Of a DNA stretch of 64,000 bases, positions 17,516 to 26,229 are shown piece after piece. Both the position numbers and the translations under genes were made by a program. The notes under the pieces were generated by a model, which was not told where the DNA came from, searched no databases, and saw only the letters and a list, made by a program, of their open reading frames with translations. Position 1 is the stretch's first letter; each line of letters starts with the position of its first letter. The stretch comes from Desulfogranum japonicum DSM 18378 (GTDB lineage: Bacteria > Desulfobacterota > Desulfobulbia > Desulfobulbales > Desulfobulbaceae): assembly GCF_000429945.1 (NCBI RefSeq), contig NZ_KE386995.1:63238-127237 (forward strand), read 5' to 3'.

Positions 17516-18847
17516 ATGGCTTCACAGTCTGTGGATCTTATAGTTACCGGACGCTACCTTTTGACTATGGATGCGCAGGCAACGGTGATAGAAAATGCGG
17601 CGCTGGTTATTGACCAAGGGAAAATCATTGACCTTGGCAAGCGTGAAGAACTGTTGCTGCAGTATCAGGCAACGAGACTGCTGAAGGAAGAGCACGGCCT
17701 GATCATGCCGGGGCTGGTAAATGTTCATACCCACGCAGCCATGGCCTGTTTCCGCGGATTGGCTGACGACCTGCCGTTGATGGAATGGCTGCAGGACTAT
17801 ATTTTCCCCGTGGAAGCTGCCCTGACCGGTAATATGGTCTATACATCCAGTCTGCTCTCCATGTGTGAAATGATCAAGTCAGGTACCACTTCGTTTTGTG
17901 ATATGTATCTGTTTGCCGGTGAAGTCGGCCGTGCTGCTGAGAAAGCGGGGATGCGCTCCTGGATAGGCGAGGTGTTATATGATTTTCCTTCTCCCAACTA
18001 CGGAGACTTGGAAAATGGATTTATCTATACCGATGAACTGCTTCAACAATACAGTGGGCATGACCTGATCACTGTTACCATTGATCCTCATTCGGTATAT
18101 ACCTGTTCTCCTGATCTACTCAGGCGGCTGGGGAAGCTGGCTGAGAAGAACGATGCTCTGTACAATATACATCTTTCTGAAAACGATGACGAGGTACGCA
18201 CCTGTAAGGAACGATATGGTTGCTCCCCTGTGGAGCATTTGGAAAAGCTCGGTCTTCTACAGGGTAATGTACTGGCTGCCCACTGTGTCAAAGTAACCCC
18301 GAGTGAAATAGCACGTATGGCTGAAAAAGGCGTTGCTGTTGCCCACTGCCCGGAATCCAATATGAAATTAGCATCCGGGTTTGCACCGGTCGGTGATATG
18401 ATCGAGAACGGTCTGACCGTCGGTATCGGAACTGATGGTGCTGCTTCAAATAATGATGTGGATATGTTCGGAGAGATGAACACCGTGGCCAAAATACATA
18501 AAATGGCAAGGTTAGATCCCACAGCCATGGATGCTTACACCACTCTTTATGCCGCAACCATGGGTGGCGCGAAAGCTCTTCATGCTGACCGTGCTATCGG
18601 CAGTTTGGAGAAGGGAAAGCAGGCAGACTGTATTATCCTGGATCTTAACCAGCCTCATCTGACTCCTCTGTACTCACCGATATCGCATCTCGTATATGCA
18701 GCACGGGGATCGGATGTGCTGCATTCTGTTATTCAGGGAAAGGTGGTTATGGAAAACCGAAAAGTTCAGACCCTTGATGAGAGAGAACTACTGGAAAAGA
18801 TGCAACTTATGGGCCGAGAGATCAGAAAGCTGCGTAAAGCCGGTTGA
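17516..18847 (+). CDS. mtaD: 5-methylthioadenosine/S-adenosylhomocysteine deaminase
   Basis: 443 aa cytosolic amidohydrolase. It deaminates MTA and SAH (some members adenosine) to the inosine forms. The metal-binding HxH is His71/His73 in VNVHTHAAMACFRG; further ligands and catalytic residues lie in NIHLSENDDE and GIGTDGAASNNDVDMFGEM. The tail (ADCIILDLNQPHLTPLYSPISHLVYAA) is characteristic of MtaD rather than guanine or chlorohydrolases. GAGGAAA precedes the ATG by 9 bases. It directly follows a phosphorylase whose base site fits the product of this enzyme. Its stop codon lies inside the next promoter's -35. Confidence 0.92.
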   Translation: MASQSVDLIVTGRYLLTMDAQATVIENAALVIDQGKIIDLGKREELLLQYQATRLLKEEHGLIMPGLVNVHTHAAMACFRGLADDLPLMEWLQDYIFPVEAALTGNMVYTSSLLSMCEMIKSGTTSFCDMYLFAGEVGRAAEKAGMRSWIGEVLYDFPSPNYGDLENGFIYTDELLQQYSGHDLITVTIDPHSVYTCSPDLLRRLGKLAEKNDALYNIHLSENDDEVRTCKERYGCSPVEHLEKLGLLQGNVLAAHCVKVTPSEIARMAEKGVAVAHCPESNMKLASGFAPVGDMIENGLTVGIGTDGAASNNDVDMFGEMNTVAKIHKMARLDPTAMDAYTTLYAATMGGAKALHADRAIGSLEKGKQADCIILDLNQPHLTPLYSPISHLVYAARGSDVLHSVIQGKVVMENRKVQTLDERELLEKMQLMGREIRKLRKAG

Positions 18848-18873
18848 CAGCAATTGTTTCCTGATGCTATTAT
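18844..18873 (+). promoter_or_regulatory. Sigma-70-type promoter for tatA
   Basis: TTGACA (18844-18849), 18 bp spacer, TATTAT (18868-18873). The -35 overlaps the mtaD stop codon. It lies 50 bp before the first tatA start, giving the tat genes a promoter of their own. Confidence 0.6.
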
Positions 18874-18922
18874 TACCTTCCTTTAGTGGAGTTACGTTAA
18901 TTTTTTCGTAGAGGTGTCCCCC

Positions 18923-19105
18923 ATGTTCGGACTTGGTATGCCGGAGTTAATTATTATTCTGGTGATTATTGTAATTATTTTTGGAGCCGGGAAACTTCCT
19001 GAAATCGGAAGTGGTATCGGCAAAGGCATTAAAAATTTTAAAGATGCGACCAAACAGGACGAAGAGCCGAAATCCATAGATAACGATTCCGACAAGCAGG
19101 CCTGA
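18923..19105 (+). CDS. tatA: Sec-independent translocase protein TatA/E (copy 1)
   Basis: 60 aa. TatA oligomers form or weaken the membrane for twin-arginine substrates. Short N-terminal membrane helix ([21 protein letters not shown]), the [10 protein letters not shown] hinge, an amphipathic helix ([16 protein letters not shown]) and an acidic tail. I start at the ATG at 18923 with GAGGTG six bases upstream rather than the in-frame GTG at 18914, because family members begin MFGLGxPE. No tatB or tatC is nearby, so those must lie elsewhere. Confidence 0.93.
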   Translation: MFGLGMPELIIILVIIVIIFGAGKLPEIGSGIGKGIKNFKDATKQDEEPKSIDNDSDKQA

Positions 19106-19136
19106 TGGCTGAACAGCCATAGCGCCTTTTTGGCGT
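19105..19136 (+). promoter_or_regulatory. Tandem hairpins between the tatA genes
   Basis: ATGGCT/AGCCAT (19105-19120) and GCGCC/GGCGT (19122-19135) form two small stem-loops between the paralogues. They may protect or attenuate the message so that the two subunits are made in different amounts. Confidence 0.35.
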
Positions 19137-19167
19137 GGCAGGACAGAATTCCTTCTGGAGGGATATA

Positions 19168-19413
19168 ATGTTTGGACTGGGAACACCAGAATTACTTATC
19201 ATATTTGCTATAGCTTTTCTCGTCTTTGGTGGTAAAAAACTTCCAGAGCTTGGTTCTGGGCTGGGAAAAGCCATCGGGAGTTTCAAGCGCGGTTTGCATG
19301 ACGTAGAAGAGGCAGGACGGGATGTAAAAAACAGCTTGCCCGGTGTCAAAGAGGTTACTGAAATACGTGGAACTGTGGAAAAAGCCAGAAAAATTACAAA
19401 TGTGTTAAGGTGA
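19168..19413 (+). CDS. tatA: Sec-independent translocase protein TatA/E (copy 2)
   Basis: 81 aa from the ATG at 19168, which has GGAGGG five bases upstream; an in-frame upstream GTG was rejected. Same layout as copy 1 (MFGLGTPELLIIF, FGGKKLPELGSGLGKAIGSFKRG), with a longer tail (VEEAGRDVKNSLPGV...). The two proteins are similar at the N-terminus, consistent with tandem duplication. Followed 58 bp later by a strong terminator, so the two tatA genes form a bicistron. A TatB-like role for the longer copy is possible but not shown. Confidence 0.92.
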   Translation: MFGLGTPELLIIFAIAFLVFGGKKLPELGSGLGKAIGSFKRGLHDVEEAGRDVKNSLPGVKEVTEIRGTVEKARKITNVLR

Positions 19414-19471
19414 CCTGGGTATTTTGTTGAATTTCCAATATTCTCACTAAAATACTCCATAGATTGACCAA

Positions 19472-19501
19472 GGACGCCTACATAGTGCGTCCTTTTTTTT
19501 T
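19472..19501 (+). terminator. Rho-independent terminator after tatA
   Basis: GGACGC / GCGTCC stem with a 9-base loop followed by nine T. Confidence 0.88.
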
Positions 19502-19572
19502 CTCCGTGTTTGGGGTCATAATTACCCGACATCTGGTATCTGGTTGTTTTGAGGGCAAATTTCCCTTTGTTC

Positions 19573-19601
19573 TTGACAACTTGCCACTTGTTCTGTAATT
19601 T
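19573..19601 (+). promoter_or_regulatory. Sigma-70-type promoter for the glutamate synthase operon
   Basis: TTGACA at 19573-19578, 17 bp spacer, TAATTT at 19596-19601, about 130 bp before the first glutamate synthase start. No other feature is apparent in the 19414-19736 gap apart from the terminator. Confidence 0.55.
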
Positions 19602-19736
19602 TCTTCCCTTGCAATCCAGATACGTTTCGAGTGACGTCCGCCAGTCACGGAATTACGCCTGCTTGTATTGATTTTCTCCAGTTGTCCTGGGTGAAAGAAA
19701 TCCGCATCACAAAGAAAGACTTTTCAGGAGTAACGC

Positions 19737-20882
19737 ATGTGCCGATTAGCTCTAAAAAGCGCAGATGAACCATTTTCTCCATACGAAATGCTCATGGCTA
19801 TGGAAGCCATGCAGGAAGGGTATGATGGGAGCGGGCTTGGTTTATTACTGCGCGGCATCGAGTTTGACGACTTCAAATTGAAGCCCAATCACGTCATTCT
19901 CTCAGGAATCGCCCATACAGAAAACGCTCTGCAGCGTATGGCCGATTTCATGGGAGAAAGTGGATATGAATTAAAATATCAGCATGAGTTCGATATGCGA
20001 CCCGGCATTATCGAGACTCGAAATCGAAAACGCTTTAAATATGTGGTGCGTGTCTATAAGACGCCCGACTGGAGTAACCTGACTCAGGATGAGCAGGAGC
20101 TGAGACTTACTGAAACCAGGCTGGCCTTGCGTAAAAACGGAGAGGATCACGGCGGTGATTTAACAATATTTTCTCTATGGTTTGATGTCATCATGATTAA
20201 AGAGGTCGGCTGGCCTCTGCAGATCGGTGATGGCCTCGGCCTGGATGATGATCGTATCAAGGCCCGTGTCGTAATGGCCCAGGGCCGCCAGAATACCAAT
20301 TACGGTATCAATCTGTATGCCTGCCATCCCTTTTTCATTCAAGGGATTTCCACTATGACCAATGGTGAGAATACAGCGTTTATTCCTATCAAGGAGTACC
20401 TGCTTGGTCGTCATATTCCAGGATATCTCGGGTATCACAGTGACTCAGAGGTGTTTACCCATATTTTGCACTATACAACCAAGGTACTCAAGCTTCCTCT
20501 GGAGGCATACAAGCACGTTATTACGCCGTTAAAAACAGAGGAATTGGATCATCATCCTCAAGGGGATTTTCTTAAAGGACTGAGAACAGCATGCAGACGT
20601 CTGATCATTGACGGTCCCAATGCAATTATCGGTACCCTGCCGGATGAAACCTGCATGCTGGTAATGGATCAGAAAAAACTTCGCCCTGCAACTGTTGGTG
20701 GACGTCCTGGTGCATGGGCAATAGCTTCCGAGATGTGCGGTGTTGATGCGTTAGTCCCAGATCGCGATCCTGCCCTTGACTTCCAACCTATGCGGGAACA
20801 TACAGTTATTATTCCACCAGAAAGAAAGGAACTTAAGATATGGTCTCAGTTCGATCCATTTACAATACCCCAAGCAGCTTAA
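19737..20882 (+). CDS. Glutamate synthase, glutamine amidotransferase subunit (split type)
   Basis: 381 aa class II glutamine amidotransferase. It releases ammonia from glutamine for transfer to 2-oxoglutarate on the FMN subunit encoded next. The N-terminal nucleophile is Cys2 (MCRLALKS), exposed after Met removal. Later motifs include NTNYGINLYACHPFF and the PDETCMLVMDQKKLRPATVGGRPGA-type end. In most bacteria this domain is the front of a 1500 aa GltB; here it is a separate gene, as in archaea and many anaerobes. AGGAG lies just before the ATG. It overlaps the next gene by 43 bp, strongly suggesting coupled translation. Confidence 0.9.
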   Translation: MCRLALKSADEPFSPYEMLMAMEAMQEGYDGSGLGLLLRGIEFDDFKLKPNHVILSGIAHTENALQRMADFMGESGYELKYQHEFDMRPGIIETRNRKRFKYVVRVYKTPDWSNLTQDEQELRLTETRLALRKNGEDHGGDLTIFSLWFDVIMIKEVGWPLQIGDGLGLDDDRIKARVVMAQGRQNTNYGINLYACHPFFIQGISTMTNGENTAFIPIKEYLLGRHIPGYLGYHSDSEVFTHILHYTTKVLKLPLEAYKHVITPLKTEELDHHPQGDFLKGLRTACRRLIIDGPNAIIGTLPDETCMLVMDQKKLRPATVGGRPGAWAIASEMCGVDALVPDRDPALDFQPMREHTVIIPPERKELKIWSQFDPFTIPQAA

Positions 20883-22480
20883 CCTATCATGATCTTCCTT
20901 GGATTATTACGCACAGGGAAGATCGCTGCACGCTGTGTGGTCAATGTACAGCTGTTTGCCCTGTAGGTGCAATTTATCTGACCTATCGCAGGCAGCGAGT
21001 GCCAAAATTGGATGTACTCAAAAAGCAACGTGGCAATGAGTATCGGCATTTTGTAGGCATCAGGCAACAGACAGACGTCAGCAAACGTTGTATAGGTTGT
21101 GGAATGTGCTCCATGGTTTGTCCCAATGAGGCCATTGGACCACATCCAAATACCAATGAAAACCGCTCAGCCTTTGTTCGCAGTCAGAAAGGTGACGCCT
21201 TTAAGCGTGGCGGTCGTAGAAATGCTCCAGGTAAAACCATTCTGGATCGTATTTCTTTTGATCGTATTTCCATGCTGACAGATCCTGCACTGGATGCAGG
21301 GCGTCATGAGTTTAACTACAATACGATTCTCGGTCGAATACTGCCTCCTGAAGAGTATCTGAAACGTAAGGCCTCCGGAGAATGGATTCCGCCTACGCGG
21401 GAGATTTTCCCTTTCATCATCGGTTCCATGTCTTTTGGTGCACTGTCTCCGAACATGTGGCTTGGGCTTCTTCAGGGTGTTGCCTACTGTAATGAGGTAC
21501 TTGGCATACCAGTTGTCATGGCCACAGGTGAGGGCGGGTGTCCGCCGTGGATCCTCAAAAGCCCATTTTTGAAGTATATCATCTTGCAGATTGCTTCCGG
21601 TTACTTTGGCTGGGATGAGATTATCCGGGCTATTCCCGAGATGCAGTGCGACCCGGCAGCCATTGAAATCAAATACGGGCAAGGTGCAAAACCCGGTGAT
21701 GGCGGATTGCTAATGTGGTTTAAGGTCAGTAAACTGATTGCCAGACTTCGGGGGGTACCCGAAGGTGTTGACCTGCCATCTCCTCCAGTTCATCAGACGC
21801 TTTACTCGATTGAGGAGAGTGTCATGAAGATGATTCAAACCATGTCAATGGCCTTTGGTTTCAGAGTGCCTGTTTATCCGAAAATCTCAGGGTCTACTTC
21901 TGCTAAAGCGGTGCTGAACAATCTGGTCCGCAATCCGTATGCCGGTGGCTTGCTTATTGACGGAATCGACGGTGGCACTGGTGCGGCCTATGATGTGAGT
22001 ATGGAGGCAACAGGCCATCCGATAGCTTCAAATCTAAGGGAGTGTTATCTCGATCTCGTTGCCCAGGGCAGGCAGAATGAGATTCCACTGTTTGCAGCTG
22101 GCGGAATAGGCAAAAACGGCAATGTTACCCAGAATGGTCTGGCTATGATTATGCTCGGAGCATCCGGAGTGCATATAGGTAAATATATCATGCAGTCTGC
22201 TGCGGGTTGTCTCGGCAACGAGATGGGACGGTGTAATGTCTGTAACGTGGGCATCTGTCCAAAGGGTATAACCAGTCAGAATGAAAAACTGTTCAGACGT
22301 CTTGATCCCGATGATGTGGCTCAACGCGTTGTTGATACATTCATGATGATCCGTACCGAGACCAAGAAAATTATGGCCCCGTTGGGAAGATCACAGAGTC
22401 TGCCCATTGGAATGTCTGACGCTCTTGGAATAGATGATGCCGATGCTGCTGAACGGCTTAAAATTAACTATATCTGTTGA
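20840..22480 (+). CDS. gltB: Glutamate synthase FMN subunit with N-terminal 2x[4Fe-4S] ferredoxin domain
   Basis: 546 aa. Residues 25-100 form a bacterial ferredoxin module with two CxxCxxCxxxC(P) motifs (Cys30/33/36/40 and Cys84/87/90/94). The rest is the FMN-binding (beta/alpha)8 synthase domain: KISGSTSAKAVLNNLVRNP, GIDGGTGAAYD, LFAAGGIGKNG. The [3Fe-4S] cysteines sit in CNVCNVGICPKGITSQ near 470. This subunit makes glutamate from 2-oxoglutarate and ammonia. Its own ferredoxin domain suggests electron entry through iron-sulfur clusters. It overlaps both neighbours: 43 bp upstream, while downstream its stop lies 12 bp before the next ATG. Confidence 0.92.
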   Translation: MVSVRSIYNTPSSLTYHDLPWIITHREDRCTLCGQCTAVCPVGAIYLTYRRQRVPKLDVLKKQRGNEYRHFVGIRQQTDVSKRCIGCGMCSMVCPNEAIGPHPNTNENRSAFVRSQKGDAFKRGGRRNAPGKTILDRISFDRISMLTDPALDAGRHEFNYNTILGRILPPEEYLKRKASGEWIPPTREIFPFIIGSMSFGALSPNMWLGLLQGVAYCNEVLGIPVVMATGEGGCPPWILKSPFLKYIILQIASGYFGWDEIIRAIPEMQCDPAAIEIKYGQGAKPGDGGLLMWFKVSKLIARLRGVPEGVDLPSPPVHQTLYSIEESVMKMIQTMSMAFGFRVPVYPKISGSTSAKAVLNNLVRNPYAGGLLIDGIDGGTGAAYDVSMEATGHPIASNLRECYLDLVAQGRQNEIPLFAAGGIGKNGNVTQNGLAMIMLGASGVHIGKYIMQSAAGCLGNEMGRCNVCNVGICPKGITSQNEKLFRRLDPDDVAQRVVDTFMMIRTETKKIMAPLGRSQSLPIGMSDALGIDDADAAERLKINYIC

Positions 22481-22491
22481 TCGCGAAGATT

Positions 22492-24852
22492 ATGAGTGAA
22501 GCAAATTCAAAAACGATTACCGTCCTCGGAAAAGACGAGCGCAACCGAAGACTGAGCTCCAAAATCTTCGAGGAAGAAGTACGTGGTGCAGCTGAATCCT
22601 GTGATCGCCTCATCCTTGAGTCTTTTGGTCAGCATAATGTCGGAATGCGACTCGGCTCATTGGAACGCCCGATTCATATTACCGTCCGAGGGCCTGTTGG
22701 ACAGCGCCTTGGCTGCATGGGTATGCCGGGAGCAACCATTGTCTGCGAAGGTGCAGCCTCCGATGACGTGGGATACCTGAATATCGGTGCTGACATCATT
22801 GTTAAAGGTGATGCAACCAATGGTGTCTGCAACGCTATGGCTGCCGGGCGTGTTATGATTGGTGGTTCGATTGGTGCGCGCGGTTTAACCATGACCAAGT
22901 GGAATCCTGAATATGCACGTCCCCAGATGTGGGTGTTGGGATCCGTTGGTGATACCTTTGCAGAATTCAACTGTGGTGGTTTGGGAGTAGTCTGCGGTAT
23001 CGAGCCCAAAAATGCTGACAACGTGCTTGGCTACAGGCCATGTGTTGGCATGGTTGGTGGCAAAATCTATTTCCGCGGGAAAACCGATGATTCCTATTCC
23101 AAAACCAATGCCAAGCTGAGCCCTCCTTCAGATGAAGACTGGCAATGGTTGATGGATAATATGCCCGAGTATCTGGAAGCCATTGGTCGGTCAGAATTAC
23201 TCGAAACCCTCAGTGTACGCGAAGAGTGGAATGTATTAGAAGCCATTACGCCACAAGAGCGTGCATTGATGTTCTCCGGGCCCATGCCCATGGAAGAATT
23301 TCGTCGCAGGATATGGGATCAAGGCTTTGGTGGGGGAGACCCTTTACGTGATCTTGCCCCAGGTCTTGAAAGAGAGGTGATTGGCGTTGTCGAGAGTGGA
23401 GAGTTTCGTCGTAAAAAACCGTATTGGGCAAATAGAGACTCTGCCGCTCCCTGTACATTCTACTGTCCTATTCACATTCCAACCATAGACCGTCTGCGCA
23501 TGATTCGGGAAGGACGAAACGAAGAAGCATATGAAATGTTACTACGTTACACGCCTTTTCCAGCATCTGTGTGTGGAACCATCTGTCCAAACCTCTGTAT
23601 ACAGAACTGCTCCCGTGAAAAGATAGACTACAGTATTGATGTATCAGTTCTTGGGCGTGCCGTTCGTTTGGTGGATCCTCCCGAGCATGAGCCGGACACT
23701 GGGAAGAAGGTCGCAATAATCGGTGGTGGACCCGGCGGTATGGCAGTGGCATGGCATCTCGCTTTACACGGAGTGGAGGCTCACATTTTTGAGCGTTCCA
23801 ATGTGCTCGGAGGTAAGCTTGCCCAGACTATCCCATGGGAAAGACTTTCCAAAGCTGTTTGGGAGATGGAAATTGACAGGTTTGTTAAGAACGATAACAT
23901 CCATGTAAATCTCGGTGTTACTTTGTCCAAGGATAAAGTGGAAGAGCTCAAGAAAGATTTCGATTACGTGGTTATCGCTGTTGGAGCCCATCAACCTCGA
24001 ACCATTTCTTTCCCCGGTCATGAGAAGGTTATTCCTGCGTTAGACTACCTTAAAGCTGCGAAAAGTGATACGCCGATGGTCACAGGAAAACAGGTAGTGG
24101 TTATCGGTGCTGGAAACGTTGGCTGTGACGTTGCTGCCGAGGCATATCGTTTGGGAGCAGATCAGGTTACTTTGATCGATATCCAGAAACCAAGCGCCTT
24201 TGGTAAAGAACGAGATATAGTTGAGTCTTTAGGCGGTGTCTTTAAATGGCCAGTCATGACTCGTGAAGTTACCGATGAAGGGGTATGGCTTGATGATGAC
24301 AGCCTGTTACCTGCACAGACTGTCATTATTTCCATTGGCGATGTGCCCACGATGCCATTTCTTCCGGAAAGTGTGGAAGTCGTTGATGTTGCCGGCGGAT
24401 CATGGATCAAAACCGATGATGCCGGACGCACCAGCGACGACAGGATACTTGCAGTCGGTGATGTTGAAAAGCCAGGATTGGCAACCAATGCTCTGGGTGC
24501 TGGAAAACGGACAGCTGAATATATTGTAGCAACGATCAGCGGCGAAGACTGGCTGCCGTTTAATAAACGCTTGATTCAATATGAATCATTGACCACAGCC
24601 CATTATGATCCTGAGAGAGATCGAGGTGTCACTGAGGCCCAACAGGCAGCTCGCTGTCTGAGCTGCGGCTCGTGTCGCGATTGTCATCTTTGTGAAACCA
24701 TCTGTCCTACCAACGCGATCTCCAGACAGGAGAAAGTTACCGGTGCAGACGGTGTAAATTATGAATATGTCTCAGATGACAATAAGTGTATCGCCTGCGG
24801 CTTTTGTGCTGATACATGTCCTTGCGGCATCTGGGTGATGCAACCCTTTTAG
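22492..24852 (+). CDS. gltD: Glutamate synthase GXGXG domain fused to NAD(P)H-linked GltD, with C-terminal ferredoxin motif
   Basis: 786 aa from the ATG at 22492; an in-frame TTG at 22477 was rejected. Residues about 40-220 are the GXGXG beta-helix normally at the C-terminus of GltB (GCMGMPGATIVCEG, GRVMIGGSIGARG). From about 300 it is GltD: a Cys-rich iron-sulfur segment (CPIHIPTIDRLR, CGTICPNLCIQNC), an FAD site (VAIIGGGPGGMAVAWHL) and a second nucleotide site (VVVIGAGNVGCDVAAEA). Two more [4Fe-4S] motifs close the protein (CGSCRDCHLCETICP and CIACGFCADTCPCG). It passes electrons from a pyridine nucleotide to the FMN subunit. Last gene of the operon, before a terminator. Confidence 0.92.
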   Translation: MSEANSKTITVLGKDERNRRLSSKIFEEEVRGAAESCDRLILESFGQHNVGMRLGSLERPIHITVRGPVGQRLGCMGMPGATIVCEGAASDDVGYLNIGADIIVKGDATNGVCNAMAAGRVMIGGSIGARGLTMTKWNPEYARPQMWVLGSVGDTFAEFNCGGLGVVCGIEPKNADNVLGYRPCVGMVGGKIYFRGKTDDSYSKTNAKLSPPSDEDWQWLMDNMPEYLEAIGRSELLETLSVREEWNVLEAITPQERALMFSGPMPMEEFRRRIWDQGFGGGDPLRDLAPGLEREVIGVVESGEFRRKKPYWANRDSAAPCTFYCPIHIPTIDRLRMIREGRNEEAYEMLLRYTPFPASVCGTICPNLCIQNCSREKIDYSIDVSVLGRAVRLVDPPEHEPDTGKKVAIIGGGPGGMAVAWHLALHGVEAHIFERSNVLGGKLAQTIPWERLSKAVWEMEIDRFVKNDNIHVNLGVTLSKDKVEELKKDFDYVVIAVGAHQPRTISFPGHEKVIPALDYLKAAKSDTPMVTGKQVVVIGAGNVGCDVAAEAYRLGADQVTLIDIQKPSAFGKERDIVESLGGVFKWPVMTREVTDEGVWLDDDSLLPAQTVIISIGDVPTMPFLPESVEVVDVAGGSWIKTDDAGRTSDDRILAVGDVEKPGLATNALGAGKRTAEYIVATISGEDWLPFNKRLIQYESLTTAHYDPERDRGVTEAQQAARCLSCGSCRDCHLCETICPTNAISRQEKVTGADGVNYEYVSDDNKCIACGFCADTCPCGIWVMQPF

Positions 24853-24873
24853 TACCGGTTGCTGAGATGGTTG

Positions 24874-24908
24874 AAAAGCCCTTCCCGTTAACGGGAAGGG
24901 CTTTTTTT
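24874..24908. terminator. Bidirectional terminator
   Basis: Arms AAAAGCCCTTCCCG and its complement pair perfectly around a TTAA centre with seven T on plus and four T on minus. It ends the glutamate synthase operon and the convergent small gene, whose stop codon it touches. Confidence 0.9.
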
Positions 24909-25179
24909 ATTTCTTCATGAACCGTAACATTATCTTATATTTTCTAACATCTAGATCTTTAGGCAAATGCATGCCGTTTGGAATTAGGATTGTCAAAACC
25001 CGTCCGTTGTGAGGATCTTGACGAAATTGTTTCCGTCTTTCCTTTCCTGAAGGACCACTGATTGTTTTACGAGGCTGACGTATATCGAGTATTTCAGCTT
25101 CCAGCATTGTTGCGCTGGACGTGGGTTTGTTGACAGGCGTACCCACCGGCTGTACTTCGCCTATGATAATGTCGACCAT
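24907..25179 (-). CDS. Small hypothetical protein
   Basis: 90 aa, basic, no signal peptide or membrane segment, family not recognised. Supported as a gene by a strong GGGAGG five bases before the ATG and by sharing the bidirectional terminator at its stop. The sequence starts MVDIIIGEVQPVG, is Lys/Arg-rich from residue 35, and has a hydrophobic patch (RVLTILIPNGMHLP) near 60. No Cys or His cluster. It is transcribed towards the glutamate synthase operon. Confidence 0.6.
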   Translation of the reverse strand: MVDIIIGEVQPVGTPVNKPTSSATMLEAEILDIRQPRKTISGPSGKERRKQFRQDPHNGRVLTILIPNGMHLPKDLDVRKYKIMLRFMKK

Positions 25180-25495
25180 GGAATCCTCCCGGGGCTATTG
25201 TCTCTCTTACTTATCACTTGGCCTGAGATTGCATGTTGAAGGGTAATCTTTTATACGTAGTTAATGCATATTCAATGCCAAAAAATAATGTGTCTCTGCT
25301 TTTCAGGGCGTGCATCTTTTGCAGAGAATAACGCAATCTGCCTTGGTCTGCACACTATAGAAGTAAATATGTTGTGTATGCGAACAAGGTCAGACAATGT
25401 ATACCGTATCAAGAGTGCTACGGCTAGATTTTAAGCTGCATTGCCCCATTGAAACAGTCATGAGAAAGAGCTGGAAGGCAACAGGTTAGGATAGT
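25180..25495. other. 316 bp gap, nothing recognised
   Basis: Lies between two minus-strand genes and should hold the small gene's promoter. No inverted repeat, repeat family copy, RNA or further coding frame seen. Confidence 0.5.
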
Positions 25496-26047
25496 TTATT
25501 CTTTCTGCGGTTCTTCTTCAAGTGCTTCTTGGTTACTGTTTGATTGCCCCTGGGGTAACGGCTTCCACCCCTCCAGAGCAAGAAGCTTTTGTTTTGCATC
25601 AATGCCTGCTCCAAAACCTGTGAGACTGCCGTCACTGCCAATGAGGCGATGGCAGGGAATGAGGATAAGCAATGGGTTGTTATGTGCAGCTCCACCCACG
25701 GCTCTGGCTTTGTTTTTTCCTCCTAGTGACGCGGCAAGCTGCCCATAGCTTTTTGTCTGTCCGTATGGAATACGTAAAAGTTGGTCCCAGACTTTTTTCT
25801 GGAAGGCTGTACCCCGATAGTGAATGGGTAGAGAGAACTCTTTACGTTTTCCTTTAAAATATTCAGTAAGTTGGCGAACTGCCTGCATGAGTTGAGGTTG
25901 TTCTTCAGCAAAGACTTGCCTGCTTTGTTGTATGAATTTGTTGGCGTGGGCATCATTGGCATCGACCAGAGTCACAAAACGAATGCGATGGCCTTCCACA
26001 CCAATAGCCAGAGTTCCAATGGGAGATGTCAGTAAGGTGTGGATCAT
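25496..26047 (-). CDS. ogt: Methylated-DNA-protein-cysteine methyltransferase
   Basis: 183 aa. Repairs O6-alkylguanine by irreversible transfer of the alkyl group to its own cysteine. The acceptor is Cys132 in LILIPCHRLIGSDG; the DNA-binding helix-turn-helix and Asn hinge are in QKKVWDQLLRIPYGQTKSYG (about 83-102) and ARAVGGAAHNN. The N-terminal domain is short and Ogt-like, with no Ada zinc-site cysteines. The tail after about 162 is low-complexity (Gln, Glu, Asn), beyond the usual end. AGGGAT precedes the ATG. Confidence 0.94.
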   Translation of the reverse strand: MIHTLLTSPIGTLAIGVEGHRIRFVTLVDANDAHANKFIQQSRQVFAEEQPQLMQAVRQLTEYFKGKRKEFSLPIHYRGTAFQKKVWDQLLRIPYGQTKSYGQLAASLGGKNKARAVGGAAHNNPLLILIPCHRLIGSDGSLTGFGAGIDAKQKLLALEGWKPLPQGQSNSNQEALEEEPQKE

Positions 26048-26229
26048 GAATTTATCCCTTTAGGTGTGGTTGCGGAAAAGTCATATCCCATGAAGTGTGG
26101 GCATATAAAATACTATACTCATTTTCAACTATAATGTCACAGGGTTGAGCTCGATTATCTGGCACCCCACGGTTTTAGAGAAATTTTCACCAGCACCACT
26201 CTGTGTTAGGTCTGCCAGCCTTGACAATC

